Part shown: positions 43,758 to 54,959 of the stretch, one piece after another
How the letters are laid out: every line of letters begins with the position of its first letter
How positions within the stretch are numbered: the first letter of the stretch is position 1
NCBI GenBank assembly: GCA_036250225.1
Contig: JAPZLL010000014.1
Span: 62,001-126,000 of the forward strand
Reading direction: 5' to 3'
DNA: 64,000 nucleotides
Source of the DNA: Cercophora sp. LCS_1
Lineage: Eukaryota; Ascomycota; Sordariomycetes; Sordariales; Lasiosphaeriaceae
Notes under the pieces: model-generated
What the model was told of the DNA's origin: nothing
Databases searched by the model: none
What the model saw: only the letters and a program-made list of their open reading frames with translations
Made by a program: the position numbers and the translations under genes

Positions 43758-44867
43758 ATGGAGCTCGACGCTGATATCTTGTCCTTCAAGACGTGCAAGG
43801 GTGGCCTCTATCTTGCGCATGAGCATGAGGCAGGCGAAGCAGACGACGCCCTAATCGAGTAAGTTGACCAAGAAATGTTTTCATACCGGTCGAGGAGCCG
43901 GGTGCGCATTACTGACTTACGTTGCAAGCATTGTTGCAGTCCATGGACTGAACGGTCACTGCGTGCGAACATGGAGTCGTCAAAACGACCCGAAAAGCAA
44001 AAATCCCATCACGTTCTGGCTCAGAGATCTCCTTCCCGAGAAGATGCCAGGGGCCAGAATATTGACGTTCCAGTATGAGAGCAAGGTCCTCTTCAACAGG
44101 TCAATCGGCGGCTTGTCCGACGTTGCAGGGCAGCTCCTGAGCAAACTCCAGGCAGAGCGTGGAGACGGCGCCCGGCATCGCCCAATCGTGTTCCTTGCAC
44201 ACAGCCTTGGAGGGATCGTTGTCAAGCGGGTCAGAGTCATTTCCGAACACGAGATGCGGCCATCAAGCTAACGTGCGCGTGTTCTGACCTTTAGGCACTC
44301 ATTCTCGCAAACGAAAAGCACAATGACACCTCCCATGACATCGTTGACGCAACGCGAGGAATCGTAAGTGTGTTTCCGGCCGGCATTTAGTTTCACCTCC
44401 ACAGGGCAAGTTGACAGGCTTTGTGGCAGGTCTTCTTCGGCACGCCTCATCGAGGATCTGACGTAGCGGATTCACTGGCTCCCCTGCACAAGATCACATC
44501 GATTGGCTGGCGCAAGCTCAAGTTGTTCTCGACGCTCAAGATGCACTCGGAAGGCCTCCTCGACGTTTCCGACGAGTTCCGCTATATTGCCCACCGATAT
44601 GCGCTCATCACATTTTACGAGCAGCACATCCATCCCATGCTGCGGGATCCGGTGAGGCGCTCTGCCATCTGCATGCTGCGGACAACTGACGAACCATAAC
44701 AGATTGTGACCAAGACATCGGCCATAATGGGCATAGCGCACGAGGACATTATGATGCTTGGCGGCAACCACTCGAGCATGTGCAAGTTTGCTGAGAAAGA
44801 CCCACGCTTTGAGGCAGTTTCGAGGTCCATCCAGTCAGCGGCAAAGGGTCCGCCTTCTCGTCGTTAG
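43758..44867 (+). CDS. Stand-alone SERAC1-like alpha/beta hydrolase, 285 aa
   Basis: Five exons, all in phase: 43758-43858, 43929-44229, 44295-44363, 44430-44651 and 44703-44867, with introns of 51-70 nt. The protein starts MELDADILSFKTCKGG. ALIDIVAVHGLNGHCVRTW gives the oxyanion-side motif, WLRDLLPEKMPGARILTFQY follows, FLAHSLGGIVV holds the Ser nucleophile, and IVFFGTPHRGSD the following family motif. Near the end, MLGGNHSSMCKFAEKD places the catalytic His. It ends shortly after, so the protein is just the hydrolase domain without NACHT or repeats. It is divergent from a paralogue-like gene and about 5 kb upstream of a hydrolase-NACHT gene on the same strand. A role as stand-alone effector or truncated NLR is inference. 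Confidence 0.88.
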
Positions 44868-45721
44868 GCTTGCAGCGAAGCGGGGGATGACAGGTGGAAT
44901 TTCCCGTTTGTTGTCATCCTGATGCGAAGAAGCTGCATGCGTGTGTTTAAGCGATTGGCTTTGCTTCTTTTTCGGCGAATATCTTCTGCAGATGCCTCAA
45001 GCTCGGGTTGCGGTGGGAGAACAAACCAGGCTTGGGTTTCGATATCAGGAACTTGCATTATTTATCCGTGCCGCGTACTGCGAACCACTCACGCTTATTG
45101 CGGCCCGCAGATGAAAGCGAAGCGTGCCAGCAACGCGCTCGTAGGCTGTCTTTGCAAACTTGCGTTTCTTGTACTGCCGTGTATCCGAGGTTTTCTGCTT
45201 GGTACCTTATCTTCCCCAGCGCGAGGGACACCCTTGATCCCCTCCTGTGGTGATAGGCATCAGCGAACGGTTGGTCGATCTGGCGCGTCCCGGGCCTATC
45301 GAGGGCATTCATAAACAAGCGCGATCCCTTGCACTTACAAATGCAAATCTCATTCCCAATGGTAACGAGACCAGTGGGGCGAGGATTCATGCTCGTGGTG
45401 ATTCGCTCTGGCAGCCATGGCATGCTCGATCTGGTTTTGTTTACGTGGCACATTTAAGCTGCCAGCGAGCACTGAACAGATGACAATGACACCTGGTCTA
45501 CTCACGCCTGATGCAGATCTGCCCATTTCCTTCCCTTGCCTGCCCCAACACTGCAGTCTTGAGGGATCCATCCATTGGCTCTGAACTCTCCGGCGAACAC
45601 AGAGGTGTGAGCTTTCGCCCCAATCTTTGAGACGTGGCCTGGTGTGGCCGAGCGTTGGGCAACGAGTGGCTGATCACCATCACCGGGCAGCATCAGAGAG
45701 ACTCTGCCCTAGCAGCCGACG
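44868..45721. other. Intergenic region
   Basis: About 850 bp between two plus-strand genes. Only scattered short frames; no family motif, RNA or repeat is seen. Confidence 0.4.
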
Positions 45722-46069
45722 ATGCCTCCCAAGAAGGAGACCCCCTATCCCGAGAAGCAATCCTACAAGCTCAAGGGTCTCAAGCTCGATGCCGCCGCCC
45801 ACGCCGAGAGTCTCACCAATGCCTTCAAGACAACAAGAGATATCGCAGCGCAAATCAGGGAAGAGTTTGTTCCATTCATTAAGAAGGCCAGGGCAAGGGT
45901 CAACGCTCTCATCGAGATCATCCAGACCCTTCGGAAGGAGATGAAGCTTGCGAGAGAAGCATTGATTCTCTCCAACAAGGAGGATTTGTACCCTTCGCTC
46001 ATGGCGATGGAGGAATATGGGGATCCTCTGTATTGGAGGCAAGGGGAGGAGGAGAAGGAAGCCCCGTAG
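45722..46069 (+). CDS. Small charged helical protein, 115 aa
   Basis: ATG 45722 opens MPPKKETPYPEKQSYKLKG. Residues ~25-85 form a long amphipathic helix (REEFVPFIKKARARVNALIE) likely to coil or bind a partner, followed by an acidic, Glu-rich end. There is no signal peptide or membrane segment. It lies in the hydrolase/ankyrin/NACHT island, convergent with the ankyrin gene. I do not recognise the family, and no intron is needed. Confidence 0.55.
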   Translation: MPPKKETPYPEKQSYKLKGLKLDAAAHAESLTNAFKTTRDIAAQIREEFVPFIKKARARVNALIEIIQTLRKEMKLAREALILSNKEDLYPSLMAMEEYGDPLYWRQGEEEKEAP

Positions 46070-46410
46070 CACAGTATTAGACACAACAACGATCACCATC
46101 CGCTCTCATTCGCCCAACAATTCCCTCTCTTACACTGTGAAGTAGATGTTGGACGATTGCCTCCCGGGAAATTATGTTTGCCCCGTTTTGCAAACCTTCT
46201 CGGAAGCCCTCATGCGGGTTGAGGTTTTATCTAGATCTGGGTCGGCACGTAGAGCAGGTGTCACTTCTTCCTGATTTGGATCGAGGTATTTACTATTGGG
46301 TCACAGGTCCACTGGATGCCGTTTCTCTATCTGACATATTCGGCTACTTGCCTAAGTTTGCCTAATCTAGGATTGAAGCCCGTCTACATGTCATTTGTCC
46401 GCTATTACCT
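46070..46410. other. Convergent intergenic region
   Basis: The 341 bp between the small helical gene (plus) and the ankyrin gene (minus). A short frame (46174-46365) has no support. Confidence 0.4.
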
Positions 46411-47683
46411 TCACGCTGGCCCAACAGATGATGCCTGGCTCCCCGTGTTAGACTTGGGAGCTCCTAAGCCGTATACAACCTGATGAAACAAGGGACCGCC
46501 CCTTTCGATCTCTTCCAGGCCAAGCTTCTCCCAATCCAGCGTCCCTGAGATACTGTCCATCAAAAGGTCGGCGACGGGTGCAAAGCCTCCCTTCACCGCG
46601 GCGTCCAATGCTGAATCTCCTTCATGAGTGCGGGGATCCGCGGGCGCGCCTTCTCTCAAAAGGATCTCCACGATGCGGCTATGTCCTCCATTGGCAGCCC
46701 CATACAGAGGCATGAGATACCCCTTGCTCTCCTGCGAAACGCTGGCTCCGGCGCCCAACAGACACTTGACCACGCGGATGTGGCCGTTGGCCGAAGCAGA
46801 GTACAGGGCAGTCATGCCATCGCCATCCTGCAAATCTAGCTCATGATGGATCTCAACCCTCTGCAGCAAGAGTTTGACCACCTGGGTATAGCCGCTGACG
46901 GATGCATGGCAGAGTGGGTTCCAGTTGACGTGGAACTCCTTGGTGGCGATGACCCTTCGGTCCTCAGCAAGCAGCTCGGCTGCGTCTGGGTTGTCGCTGC
47001 CCAGGGCGGCCCGCAGCGGCGTCCAATCCTTGCCGTTCTGCAGGTTGACATCGATGCCCTTCTGGGCAAGCAGGACCTCGACGACATTCTGGTGTCCCAC
47101 GAAAGCGGCATGGTACAGGGGGCCGGCTCCATCCTTGTCCTGCCCATTCAGAATCCTCTCCTCAAATTCCGCCGGGTACTGGCCACGGTATTTCTTGATG
47201 AGAAGCTCTACTAGGGCCGTGTACCCGCCGGCCGCCGCTGCCCTGAGGGACACCGCTGCGCGCTCGACTGGGTCGGCTTTCTGCGCGGCTCTCTTTGCAT
47301 CGTCGGCCATCTGCAGCAGGAACAGTCGTCAGCAAGGGTTCACCTCTTCGCACTGTGGCTTCACTCACGCTGAGACGAGCTGTCAAGATATCAATCACGG
47401 ATTTGATAAAGGTCGGCTTGTCTTGTGGCAGTTGCGGTGGTAGCGGTGTTGGGGGCGAGCTCGGAACTGGTGTTTGAGAGCGAGAGAAGTCGGATTCGAT
47501 ATCGGAATGGAAACCAGTGCTGTTTAGGTCAAGGCTGACAGTATCGAGGTTGAGATCGAGGTCAAGTCCGTCGAGCTCGTCAAACTCGGAGCCGGGAATG
47601 TCAGGTTCGGAATCGAAAGCGTTGATGGAAGACCCGGTGTCGTCTAGCTCAAGATGGATATCGTCAAAGGAGGTGTCTGACAT
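46411..47683 (-). CDS. Ankyrin-repeat protein with acidic N-terminus
   Basis: Exon 1 is 47369-47683 and exon 2 is 46411-47310; the 58-nt intron (GTGAGTGA to GCTGCAG) joins AGC to ATG in phase 0; 404 aa. The N-terminal ~85 residues are very acidic and Asp/Leu-repetitive (DELDGLDLDLNLDTVSLDL), followed by a Pro-rich hinge. From about residue 125 there are roughly six ankyrin repeats, for example DGAGPLYHAAFVGHQNVVEV and DGMTALYSASANGHIRVVKC. It ends in a short Ser-rich tail. No signal peptide is present. In fungi such proteins act as binding scaffolds; the place beside hydrolase and NACHT genes may be coincidental. The NTPase is absent, so it is not itself an NLR. Confidence 0.85.
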
Positions 47684-48430
47684 TGTGAAAAGAAGCGCGC
47701 ATGGATGGATCCCACATCCCTTTAAGTCTTAGTCAAGGAAAATCCTCCCATTGTCACCAGATATCATTTTCCCAAACCTGACGAACTTGGCACTGGCACA
47801 GACACGGTCGAGATATTTTCAGCGCCTGACTCACGGCTCGTGCTGCCCGAGCAGGCTGTAGGAGTAGGAGTACAGCCCATCACTACCCAAACTTAGCACA
47901 TGGGTTTCGAAACGGCGAAGGTAGTTGCTTGTACCTGATTGTAAAACACTAACTGCAAACGACACAAACCGCCGTGAGCCCTGAGGATCCAAATGCAGCC
48001 TCTGCATTCAGCGCAGCCGAACTTCCCACCAGTTGCGTTGGGACGGGAGCGTCCAGCGTTGTCGGGCATCACGGGTTCATGATGCCCGAGATGTATCAGA
48101 AAACAACCAGCGACGCGAACAGCGGAACGGAATTCATTCGATTGGACAAAAAGATGGGGATTTCTCAACATGGTAATCCGGTAGCTCACGTCTGGAGGGT
48201 ACCGGACTGGTTCAGCTGGCCCGCCGTGGGGAAAACAACAACCACGTTCTCGTGCTTCATTGGCAGAAGCCACAACTCTCGCCTATAACGTGGAGTCCCA
48301 CTTCCTGCGTCACAGGGCGTTTTTTGTTGGACTTGCGTCTTTTTTCAGGCGGTTGATGGCACTCGGGTGACCGACTCGCGCATTCTTGATAGGTCTCGTC
48401 GATGCTCGCTACCGACCCATCGCATTGTCA
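47684..48430. other. Intergenic region
   Basis: About 750 bp upstream of the ankyrin gene. Frames on both strands at 47890-48290 overlap and lack motifs. Confidence 0.4.
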
Positions 48431-48943
48431 TCACACAGACTTCGCCCTTCCCCTCCCCCCCTTCGGGTTCCGTATCGCCTCCCGCAGCTCCGCGATCTCC
48501 GCCTCCAGGGTAATCTCTAGGGCTGTCTTGGCCTTGGAAAGTGGGTTCCTGTCGCCCCCTGCCGGGATGCTATCTCGCAGTTTCATCTGCAGCTTCCATT
48601 TGTCCTCCTCGACGTCCCTGGCGTAGTACGACAGCTCCCAGTTCTTGGACCTCTCAGCCCTCAGCGCCGCCTCCAAGTCGGAAATGATCTCCCTAGGGCC
48701 TGCTTCGAGTGACTTTTTCACATGTGAGCTGGCAAGCGAGGATTCTGTGATGCCCTGTCGGAGCAGTTGTCGTAGGCCCTGGATTTCCTCGAGCATGTCC
48801 CGCATATCCCATTCGTACTCCCATACCAAGGCGCCGAAGTCGATATTCGCTGCCTCAAGTTGACGGATAAGGTCCAGTATTCGCGGGATTGCCGCATCCC
48901 AGTCGTTGTATGGGTAGTCGTCGTCAGAATTTCGAGAGTCCAT
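48431..48943 (-). CDS. Coiled-coil protein of unknown function, 170 aa
   Basis: The open frame extends upstream to a GTG, but the first ATG is 48943 (MDSRNSDDDYPYNDWD). An acidic start is followed by continuous charged helices: AAIPRILDLIRQLEAANIDF, WDMRDMLEEIQGLRQLLRQG, then Glu/Ala/Lys-rich heptads to the basic end GGRGRAKSV. It has no membrane or signal sequence. It is divergent from the hydrolase-NACHT gene, with about 360 bp between starts. I do not recognise the family. Confidence 0.6.
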   Translation of the reverse strand: MDSRNSDDDYPYNDWDAAIPRILDLIRQLEAANIDFGALVWEYEWDMRDMLEEIQGLRQLLRQGITESSLASSHVKKSLEAGPREIISDLEAALRAERSKNWELSYYARDVEEDKWKLQMKLRDSIPAGGDRNPLSKAKTALEITLEAEIAELREAIRNPKGGRGRAKSV

Positions 48944-49305
48944 CGCTGTTCGACCTTCTCCAAGGACCAGTTCGGAAATTCCCAGGCGCGGTATTTGTGG
49001 CGCACACACACTTTGCGTGAAGCTATCGATAGGCACACGTCGGTTGTGCGGGTTCTGTGTTGCGGGTATTAGATTGGGTCGGATACTTGGTACCCAAGCT
49101 GCATGCTGGCGCCTTGTGACTGGATTCGCATTTTGTGGGACACCAAAACCCCTATTGGCCCCTCACCGCTACCCTTTTTACCGTGACCCCAAGAATCAAA
49201 GCCGAGACTGGAGGCATCTCGACTTCACACCATCTTGACCCTGGTTCCTTGAGGGTTGCCTGTGCGCAAAGGGCGGGTATTGTACAATACATGTAGCCCG
49301 CAGCG
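48944..49305. promoter_or_regulatory. Divergent promoter region
   Basis: The 362 bp between the coiled-coil gene (minus) and the hydrolase-NACHT gene (plus). No clear operator is seen. Confidence 0.4.
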
Positions 49306-52300
49306 ATGGACTATTACCGTTTTTCGCACTTCCCCAAGCGTTGGACAAGGCACCACCGTGATGAACTTGTGTTCTCAGAGTTGTGTCTCCTTTTCCCAGA
49401 GAGTTTCGACGAAACTGCCCACGTGGAAGCAGAGTGTGTCTCTCCCCAGTTTGTGAATGGCCCAGATCACCCCACTAACATCTCCCAAGTCTCATATTCG
49501 TCGCTGGTCTTGGCGGGCACTACCTCCAAACATGGCAGGCCGTCGACACTACAATCTGGCCTCGAGATCTGATCCATAGACACATCGATGCGGTGCGCAT
49601 ATGGTCCTTCCAGTACAACACCACACTGAGGGGTTGCACTGATGCGGGTAAAATCGAAGACCATGCCCGAGAGCTGCTTGGCAGGGTCATGGAACGTCGC
49701 CCTGACGAAAGTGGCAGGGCTGCCCAACTCAGGCCCATTGTCTTTGTAGGCCACAGCCTCGGAGGAATGTTGATCAAGAAAGCAATCCAGATTGCACGAT
49801 CAGAAACCCAGTATAATGCCTTGTGGCATGCAACACGAGGAGCAGCAAGTACCCCGCGCCCAGTATCACCTCACCCAGTGTAAAAAGAAATAAGAAAAAT
49901 AACTCTAGTAGATGTTTTTCGCCGTACCTCACCATGGCTTAGACAAGGCAGCTTGGATGAAATTTGCAAAATTGGTCCTCAAGATCAACCCGCTTGTCGC
50001 TGGGATGCTGCCTACAAAGAAGATGGAAGAGCAAGCCGTTGACAACAGTTCGGAACTTTTAGGAATTACCGAGGAATTCAGGCCGCTGCAAGAGTTCTTG
50101 TTCTTTGTCAATTACACTGAGGGGAAGTTGATGAGGGGGATGTCGGTTCCAGTAAGTACCTCGACTAAAGCTCAATCCCTCCCTTGCAATCCTGGTAGGT
50201 ACCTTAGGTACGTACAATACTTATCATAAGAACAGTTGGTAGATGAGGCACGGGGATGGATGGATGCACCACGAAAGGTCGAGCTCAAACTTCCTGACGG
50301 TGACCATCTCGGGATCTGCAAGTTTGGGAGAAACCAACACGATCAACTCAATTTCGAGCTTGTAATCGCGCACCTAAAGGACCTCGTTGGTGCGTCAAAG
50401 GCTTTGGAGCATATTGGAGAGCAGGCAGCAGCAGCTCTCGCTTCGCTATGTCCAAAGGGATTCCACGGCTATTTCATGGCCAAGCAGGCAACAATGGGGA
50501 CGTGTGGATGGATCGAGGAGCGTGAAGCATTTCAGAAGTGGATCGGCGACGATAAGGAGAACCAGATGCTTTGGATCCAGGGGCCTCCGGCATCAGGCAA
50601 GAGCTTCCTCGCCCGACACATCCTCACCGATCTGATCCCGCCATCCACGCAAAAGATTGCCCACTGTTTCCTGGATGACTCTGTCCCTGGACGCAGCAGT
50701 CTCGAAGACTTGCTCAGAGCGACCCTCCACCACGCTTTGCGAGTCGAGCCTGAGCTCATTCAGTTGTACTTGGTGCCGCCTTTCATGAAGGCGACGCAAA
50801 ACACGGTGATCCAAGTACCCGACCACGAGATTTGGACACAGGACGTCGTGGTGCCCCTGTGGCCCCAGGTCGTTGCCAGGGTAACCGAAAGGGGTATTTT
50901 GACTGTTGTTGTTGATGGTTTTGACGAAATGTCGGTGGAGTGTCGCCAAGGATTCCTCGACTGCCTGGACGCGTTTGAAGAGAAGGCAGAGTCTATGGAG
51001 CACAGGGAGCGATTGAGGGTGTTGTTAGTGTCCCGCGAAAACCCCGACGAGGATGAACAATTGAACGGGCGGGATAAGTTTCAAGTCTATAAACTGACAC
51101 CTGACGACACCAAAGATGATATGGTCAAGACAATCATGGCGACCATTACCGACTCGCAGAATTGGGATGAGGGGGAGCCGCCTGTCCGCCAGGGTCTTGA
51201 CCTTCTTGAGGCTTTGGGCAAGGAAAAGCTGGACGATATGTGCGAGGCCATTGTTTCCGGGTCAGAAGGCAACTATTCTCTCGCTAAGATGATCACACAG
51301 GAGATTACACCGGCTCTCATCATTGATGATGTTGCCTCACCCGCGGAGTTACTGCAAGATCTCCCAACCGACGTTGAGGGGATTTACGATCGCATTTTGG
51401 GGCGGATGCGGCAAGACGAGACCTACCTGCCGTTTTCGCGCCACGTTCTGCGATGGGCAGCCTACCAGAAGGAACCCCTGAAGGAAGCCGAGCTCGATAC
51501 AGCAATAGCTCTCGGGATGGCTCAAGACCGGAGACCAGATCACCAGGTCTCCGGTGATGACTTAGAGACTTTTGAGAGGATGCTCGGAAACGTCAGGCCC
51601 ATGGTTGAGAAGCACTGCCGTCGGGTGGTAGAGATACAAGAAGGTCAACTCCAGCCTGTCCACGAGATCCTCAAGGAGCGTTTGGCCAGCGAGGAGTCCA
51701 ACGAACTCCACCTCGAGGAGGGTCCGTCACATGCAACACTCGCGAGCTTGTGCACGAATTACCTTACCATGCCTTACTTCCAAGACTCGCGTCTCCCAGT
51801 TGCAGACAGCCAGGATGATAAGGTGAAAGAGAGAATCAGCCAGCATCCATTCAGTCGGTATGCAGCTTTGCATTGGCGAGACCACGTTGCAGCCTCGGGA
51901 CTGTCATGGCTTGGTGTTGAAGACCACACCATCAAGGCGCAAGGACTTCTCAATGACGAGTCTACGGAGTATGCGATTTCATGTTCCGAGATTCAATGGT
52001 ACTTGACAAGAGGAACCATGAAGGGACACAGGGCGGGTGGCTCTGGGGACTCAGTTGCCTCGGCCGCTGCTCGGACTGCATCAAGCACGCAACTGTCTCA
52101 CATAGGCTCATTAAGCATCGAAGAGGTGCAGCCTGAGAGAAGTGAAACCTCACATGAAGATGGTGAGGTGCACGTAGAGGTCGAGACGGCTTCCCAGGAA
52201 TCCGAGCTTAAGCAGAGGCACAAAGGCATTCCAGCCCTCCCAGAGGCCGACCGAGATGTTATTACTGCGCCTCAAGGAGAGCTAGGGTCTGATGGGGGGT

Positions 52301-53745
52301 TTTCTGGGATGGTCGAACCCGCTCCCGACACCACCTACCAACCAATTGGGGTGTCTCAGCCTCTCGATGGCAAACAAGACCCAAAAAGCCCTGAAGGTTT
52401 GATGGAGACGGATGAAGAGCTGCCATGGGATCCTTTGAATACAACAGTGGAAGATGAGGGGTTCGCACCAGACCTCTTTACAAACCAGCCACCCCCTGGA
52501 ACTCCGCAAGAAGAAAGCCTCGAGTCAGAACTTGAGACGGAGATCGCTGAAGTTCAGCTATGTGGGCAACCAGAGGTGCTGGATGAGGTGGAGGTACCAG
52601 AGAAATTCAACGACAAGAAGCCAGTTGACTCGGAACCTCCCATTGACGTCGACGTCAAAGTCAAAGAACCCACATGGTCTCAGGCTGAGGCGAGCCAGAG
52701 TCTCACAAGCCCAGACCCACCTGAAGAGCGAGAAATAGCGGACGACATCTCCGAAGGCAACGTCCCTGGAATTGACATCCATGAAAGGGACATACCGCCG
52801 CAGATAAACGAATCGGTCGAGCACACCAAGCCGATATCAGAACCAGAAAGCAACCCGAAAATCACCGAAGCTGATGCCGAGGCCCTTCACAGCGGGATGG
52901 ACATAACCGAGGTCGAACAGTCGCAGCAAGACGAGCAAGCGATTGCTACACCCGCGTCGCCAGTTACCCATGACAACGACACTGAAACTACTGGAACTAG
53001 AGTCACCGGGCTCGACAATGAAACAAACAAGATAGCGCGTGCATCAGATCTTGGTCCAGCACATGAAGCAGCCGCTGTCGCAGAACCACCGTCGGAAGAC
53101 AATCCGGTGGAGGACAGCGAGCGCCCTTCCAACCTAGAAAATGTGAAATCCCAAGTCAAGGAGGGAATTGACGCAGCCCAAGCAGCTCTCGAATACCTGT
53201 TTCCTGACCGGATGCTGATACCGAGACGCGAGCGCATCGAGCCTGAGAATGATGATTGGGGTCCCAGCGAAGATCACAAACAGGAACGAGCCGTCGTCGA
53301 GAAGATCACAGAAACGACTGGTGTAGCGGGCGCCGGGGGCGCAGCGGCTGATCAAGAAAATGGCGAAAGCGAAGCGAGGAGTGAATGGTCTCGGCCAGCG
53401 GTCGAACAGGCCGGGAAGGACCTGAGTGAAGACCGCAGAGCGGTCGGCGTCCCGAAAAGTGCCAATGAGGAAGTGGCAATCATCAACCAGACCCAGGTCC
53501 TCCCACTACCAGTATATCCCGAGGCCGGGATTGACGAATCGGAACACGAGGCGTCATCTATTGGGGATGGTGCCGGCGAGGTAGGGAGAGGACCGGGCGG
53601 TAAGAAGAAATCTGGATTCCTCAAGAGGTTCTACAAGGGAACCAAGAAGGTTGGTAAGAAGATAGGTACGTCAACGCCGGCCTGTGAGCTTCGATACAAG
53701 GTACTAACATGTGTCAATGCAGTCAAGGGAGTTAGGGGCAAGTAG
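49306..53745 (+). CDS. NLR-like protein: SERAC1-like hydrolase + NACHT NTPase + long disordered C-terminus
   Basis: Exons 49306-49433, 49490-49844, 49912-50151, 50236-53665 and 53723-53745 keep phase throughout; 1391 aa. Residues ~43-240 are the hydrolase (LIFVAGLGGHYLQTW; VGHSLGGM with Ser132; MFFAVPHHGLD). The NTPase has a P-loop GPPASGKS (357-364) and Walker B ILTVVVDGFDEM. A helical region with RHVLRWAAYQKEPLKEAEL, typical of fungal NACHT proteins, follows. Usual WD40, ankyrin or TPR repeats are absent. From about residue 840 to the end there is an acidic, Pro/Glu/Thr-rich, low-complexity segment of ~500 residues, finishing in a basic tail (LKRFYKGTKKVGKK...VKGVRGK) that could contact membrane or nucleic acid. 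The second intron (49845-49911) uses a GC donor. The start is the least certain part. Expected role: immune-type or incompatibility signalling. Confidence 0.88.
49845..49911 (+). other. GC-AG intron in the NLR-like gene
   Basis: The donor GCAAGT joins HATRGA to MFFAVPHHGLD in phase 0 across 67 nt ending CTCTAGTAG. GT donors in the area either shift the frame or insert a poorly fitting peptide. GC-AG introns with a GCAAGT donor are a known minority class. Confidence 0.7.
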
Positions 53746-54019
53746 TGTAGGCGTCAATGAAGGCGCAGCGAATAGTTGGCTTCTATTGCGCGTCAAACAG
53801 CGGTCGAACCCCGCCAAAAGGACGGCAATGCATGTTGGCACTCTGAGCCATGCGCTCCCCTTGTAAAGTAGTTCACCATAAATACCAGCTAGTGTGCGAT
53901 GGTCATTGCTGCACTCTGCATACTGCACTCGACTGCAATTGCAGAACATTGGCACGTCTTGAAGGCTGACGGCAAGGACACTGCGCACTCCAAGTCGAAG
54001 CCCGCCATGCAACAATTCG
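53746..54019. other. Short gap downstream of the NLR-like gene
   Basis: An open frame from 53899 overlaps the MACPF-like gene in another frame and shows no motif. Nothing else is seen. Confidence 0.35.
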
Positions 54020-54419
54020 ATGCGGTTGGGTCAAGGCTTCAACAGCTACACGCAACAGGTCTGTCTCGACAAGGCCGTTCTTCCAGCTCCCGCGACGACC
54101 ACGAATCCCAAGGGCATCATCACCATCTCAGGTGGCACGCCAACAACCGGCCGAGATGACAACGACCCTATATCCGACGAGGAAAAGACCAACGGCGGGG
54201 ACCGAGACTCCTTGGCAAAGCCCATCCAGGTCATGCCATGGGTGAAACCACAAATCGTCACATACTCGTTGCATTTCGTGGACAAACTCAGCGATGTAAC
54301 CGGTAAGCACACACCAAACCATGCTCACCATTCCGCGTGAACAGGCAGGACTGACTGGGCACCAAGACGCCATGAACATTCAGGGGATGATCCGGGTTGG
54401 ACAACGACACAAGATCTAA
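54020..54419 (+). pseudogene. Truncated MACPF-like protein gene, 111 aa
   Basis: ATG 54020 begins MRLGQGFNSYTQQVCLDKAV, which resembles the N-terminal signature of fungal membrane-attack-complex/perforin-domain proteins; QIVTYSLHFVDKLSDVT is another match. A 64-nt intron (54303-54366; GTAAGCAC to CACCAAG) joins in phase to DAMNIQGMIRVG, again the expected next segment. A TAA stop follows at 54417, where family members continue for several hundred residues. So this copy lacks the pore-forming core (helix bundles, TMH regions) and cannot form a pore. The family assignment rests on my memory of motifs. It lies 275 bp after the NLR-like gene on the same strand. Confidence 0.55.
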
Positions 54420-54959
54420 TGTCTACAGGAATAGATAGAGTTTAAGTGGTAAAGCTGTCCCTCAGACAGGAAACAGGCCCTTTGAACATCGCTTCAACAC
54501 AGCATCCGCCAAGAAAGAAACGTTGCCCAACGCCATGCGTCCCCATGGCGGCCTCGGCTTTCCCAAGACGCGTTAAAAAGCTGGGCTCGCCCCAGTTCTA
54601 TCGCTTTCATGGAAGCATCTCATGTGCATACCGCCCATTACGCGTCACCATGTCCATAACCATAACGAGGCAGCATGATGCAGACGCTGTACCACGCAGG
54701 GTTCTTCCAACGTGGCCCCACATCCGTCCTCAAACCCCCGAAAGCGCGCTATCATTCATGACATGTCCAAACACCCAAGTCGTCTTGGCAATCCGCTAAA
54801 AACAGGCGCATACGTGTTCGCACATATGCACAATCGCCGCCTGGACATGCAGTCAACATAAGTAGGGTAATATCGTCGCCAGCAAAAGTACTGATTTCTC
54901 TCGTCACGCTTCACACCAAAACCAACCGGCATCTCTCAGTTACGTTGAGGATTGCCGAA
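54420..54959. other. Intergenic region
   Basis: The 540 bp between the truncated MACPF-like gene and the GTPase gene. The last 60 bases are a CA/CT-rich leader. No further MACPF-coding sequence is found. Confidence 0.4.

Noticed and set aside
49256..49456. Alternative start frame for the NLR-like gene (ATG 49256)
   Set aside because: It is in a different frame and does not join in phase to the hydrolase exon.
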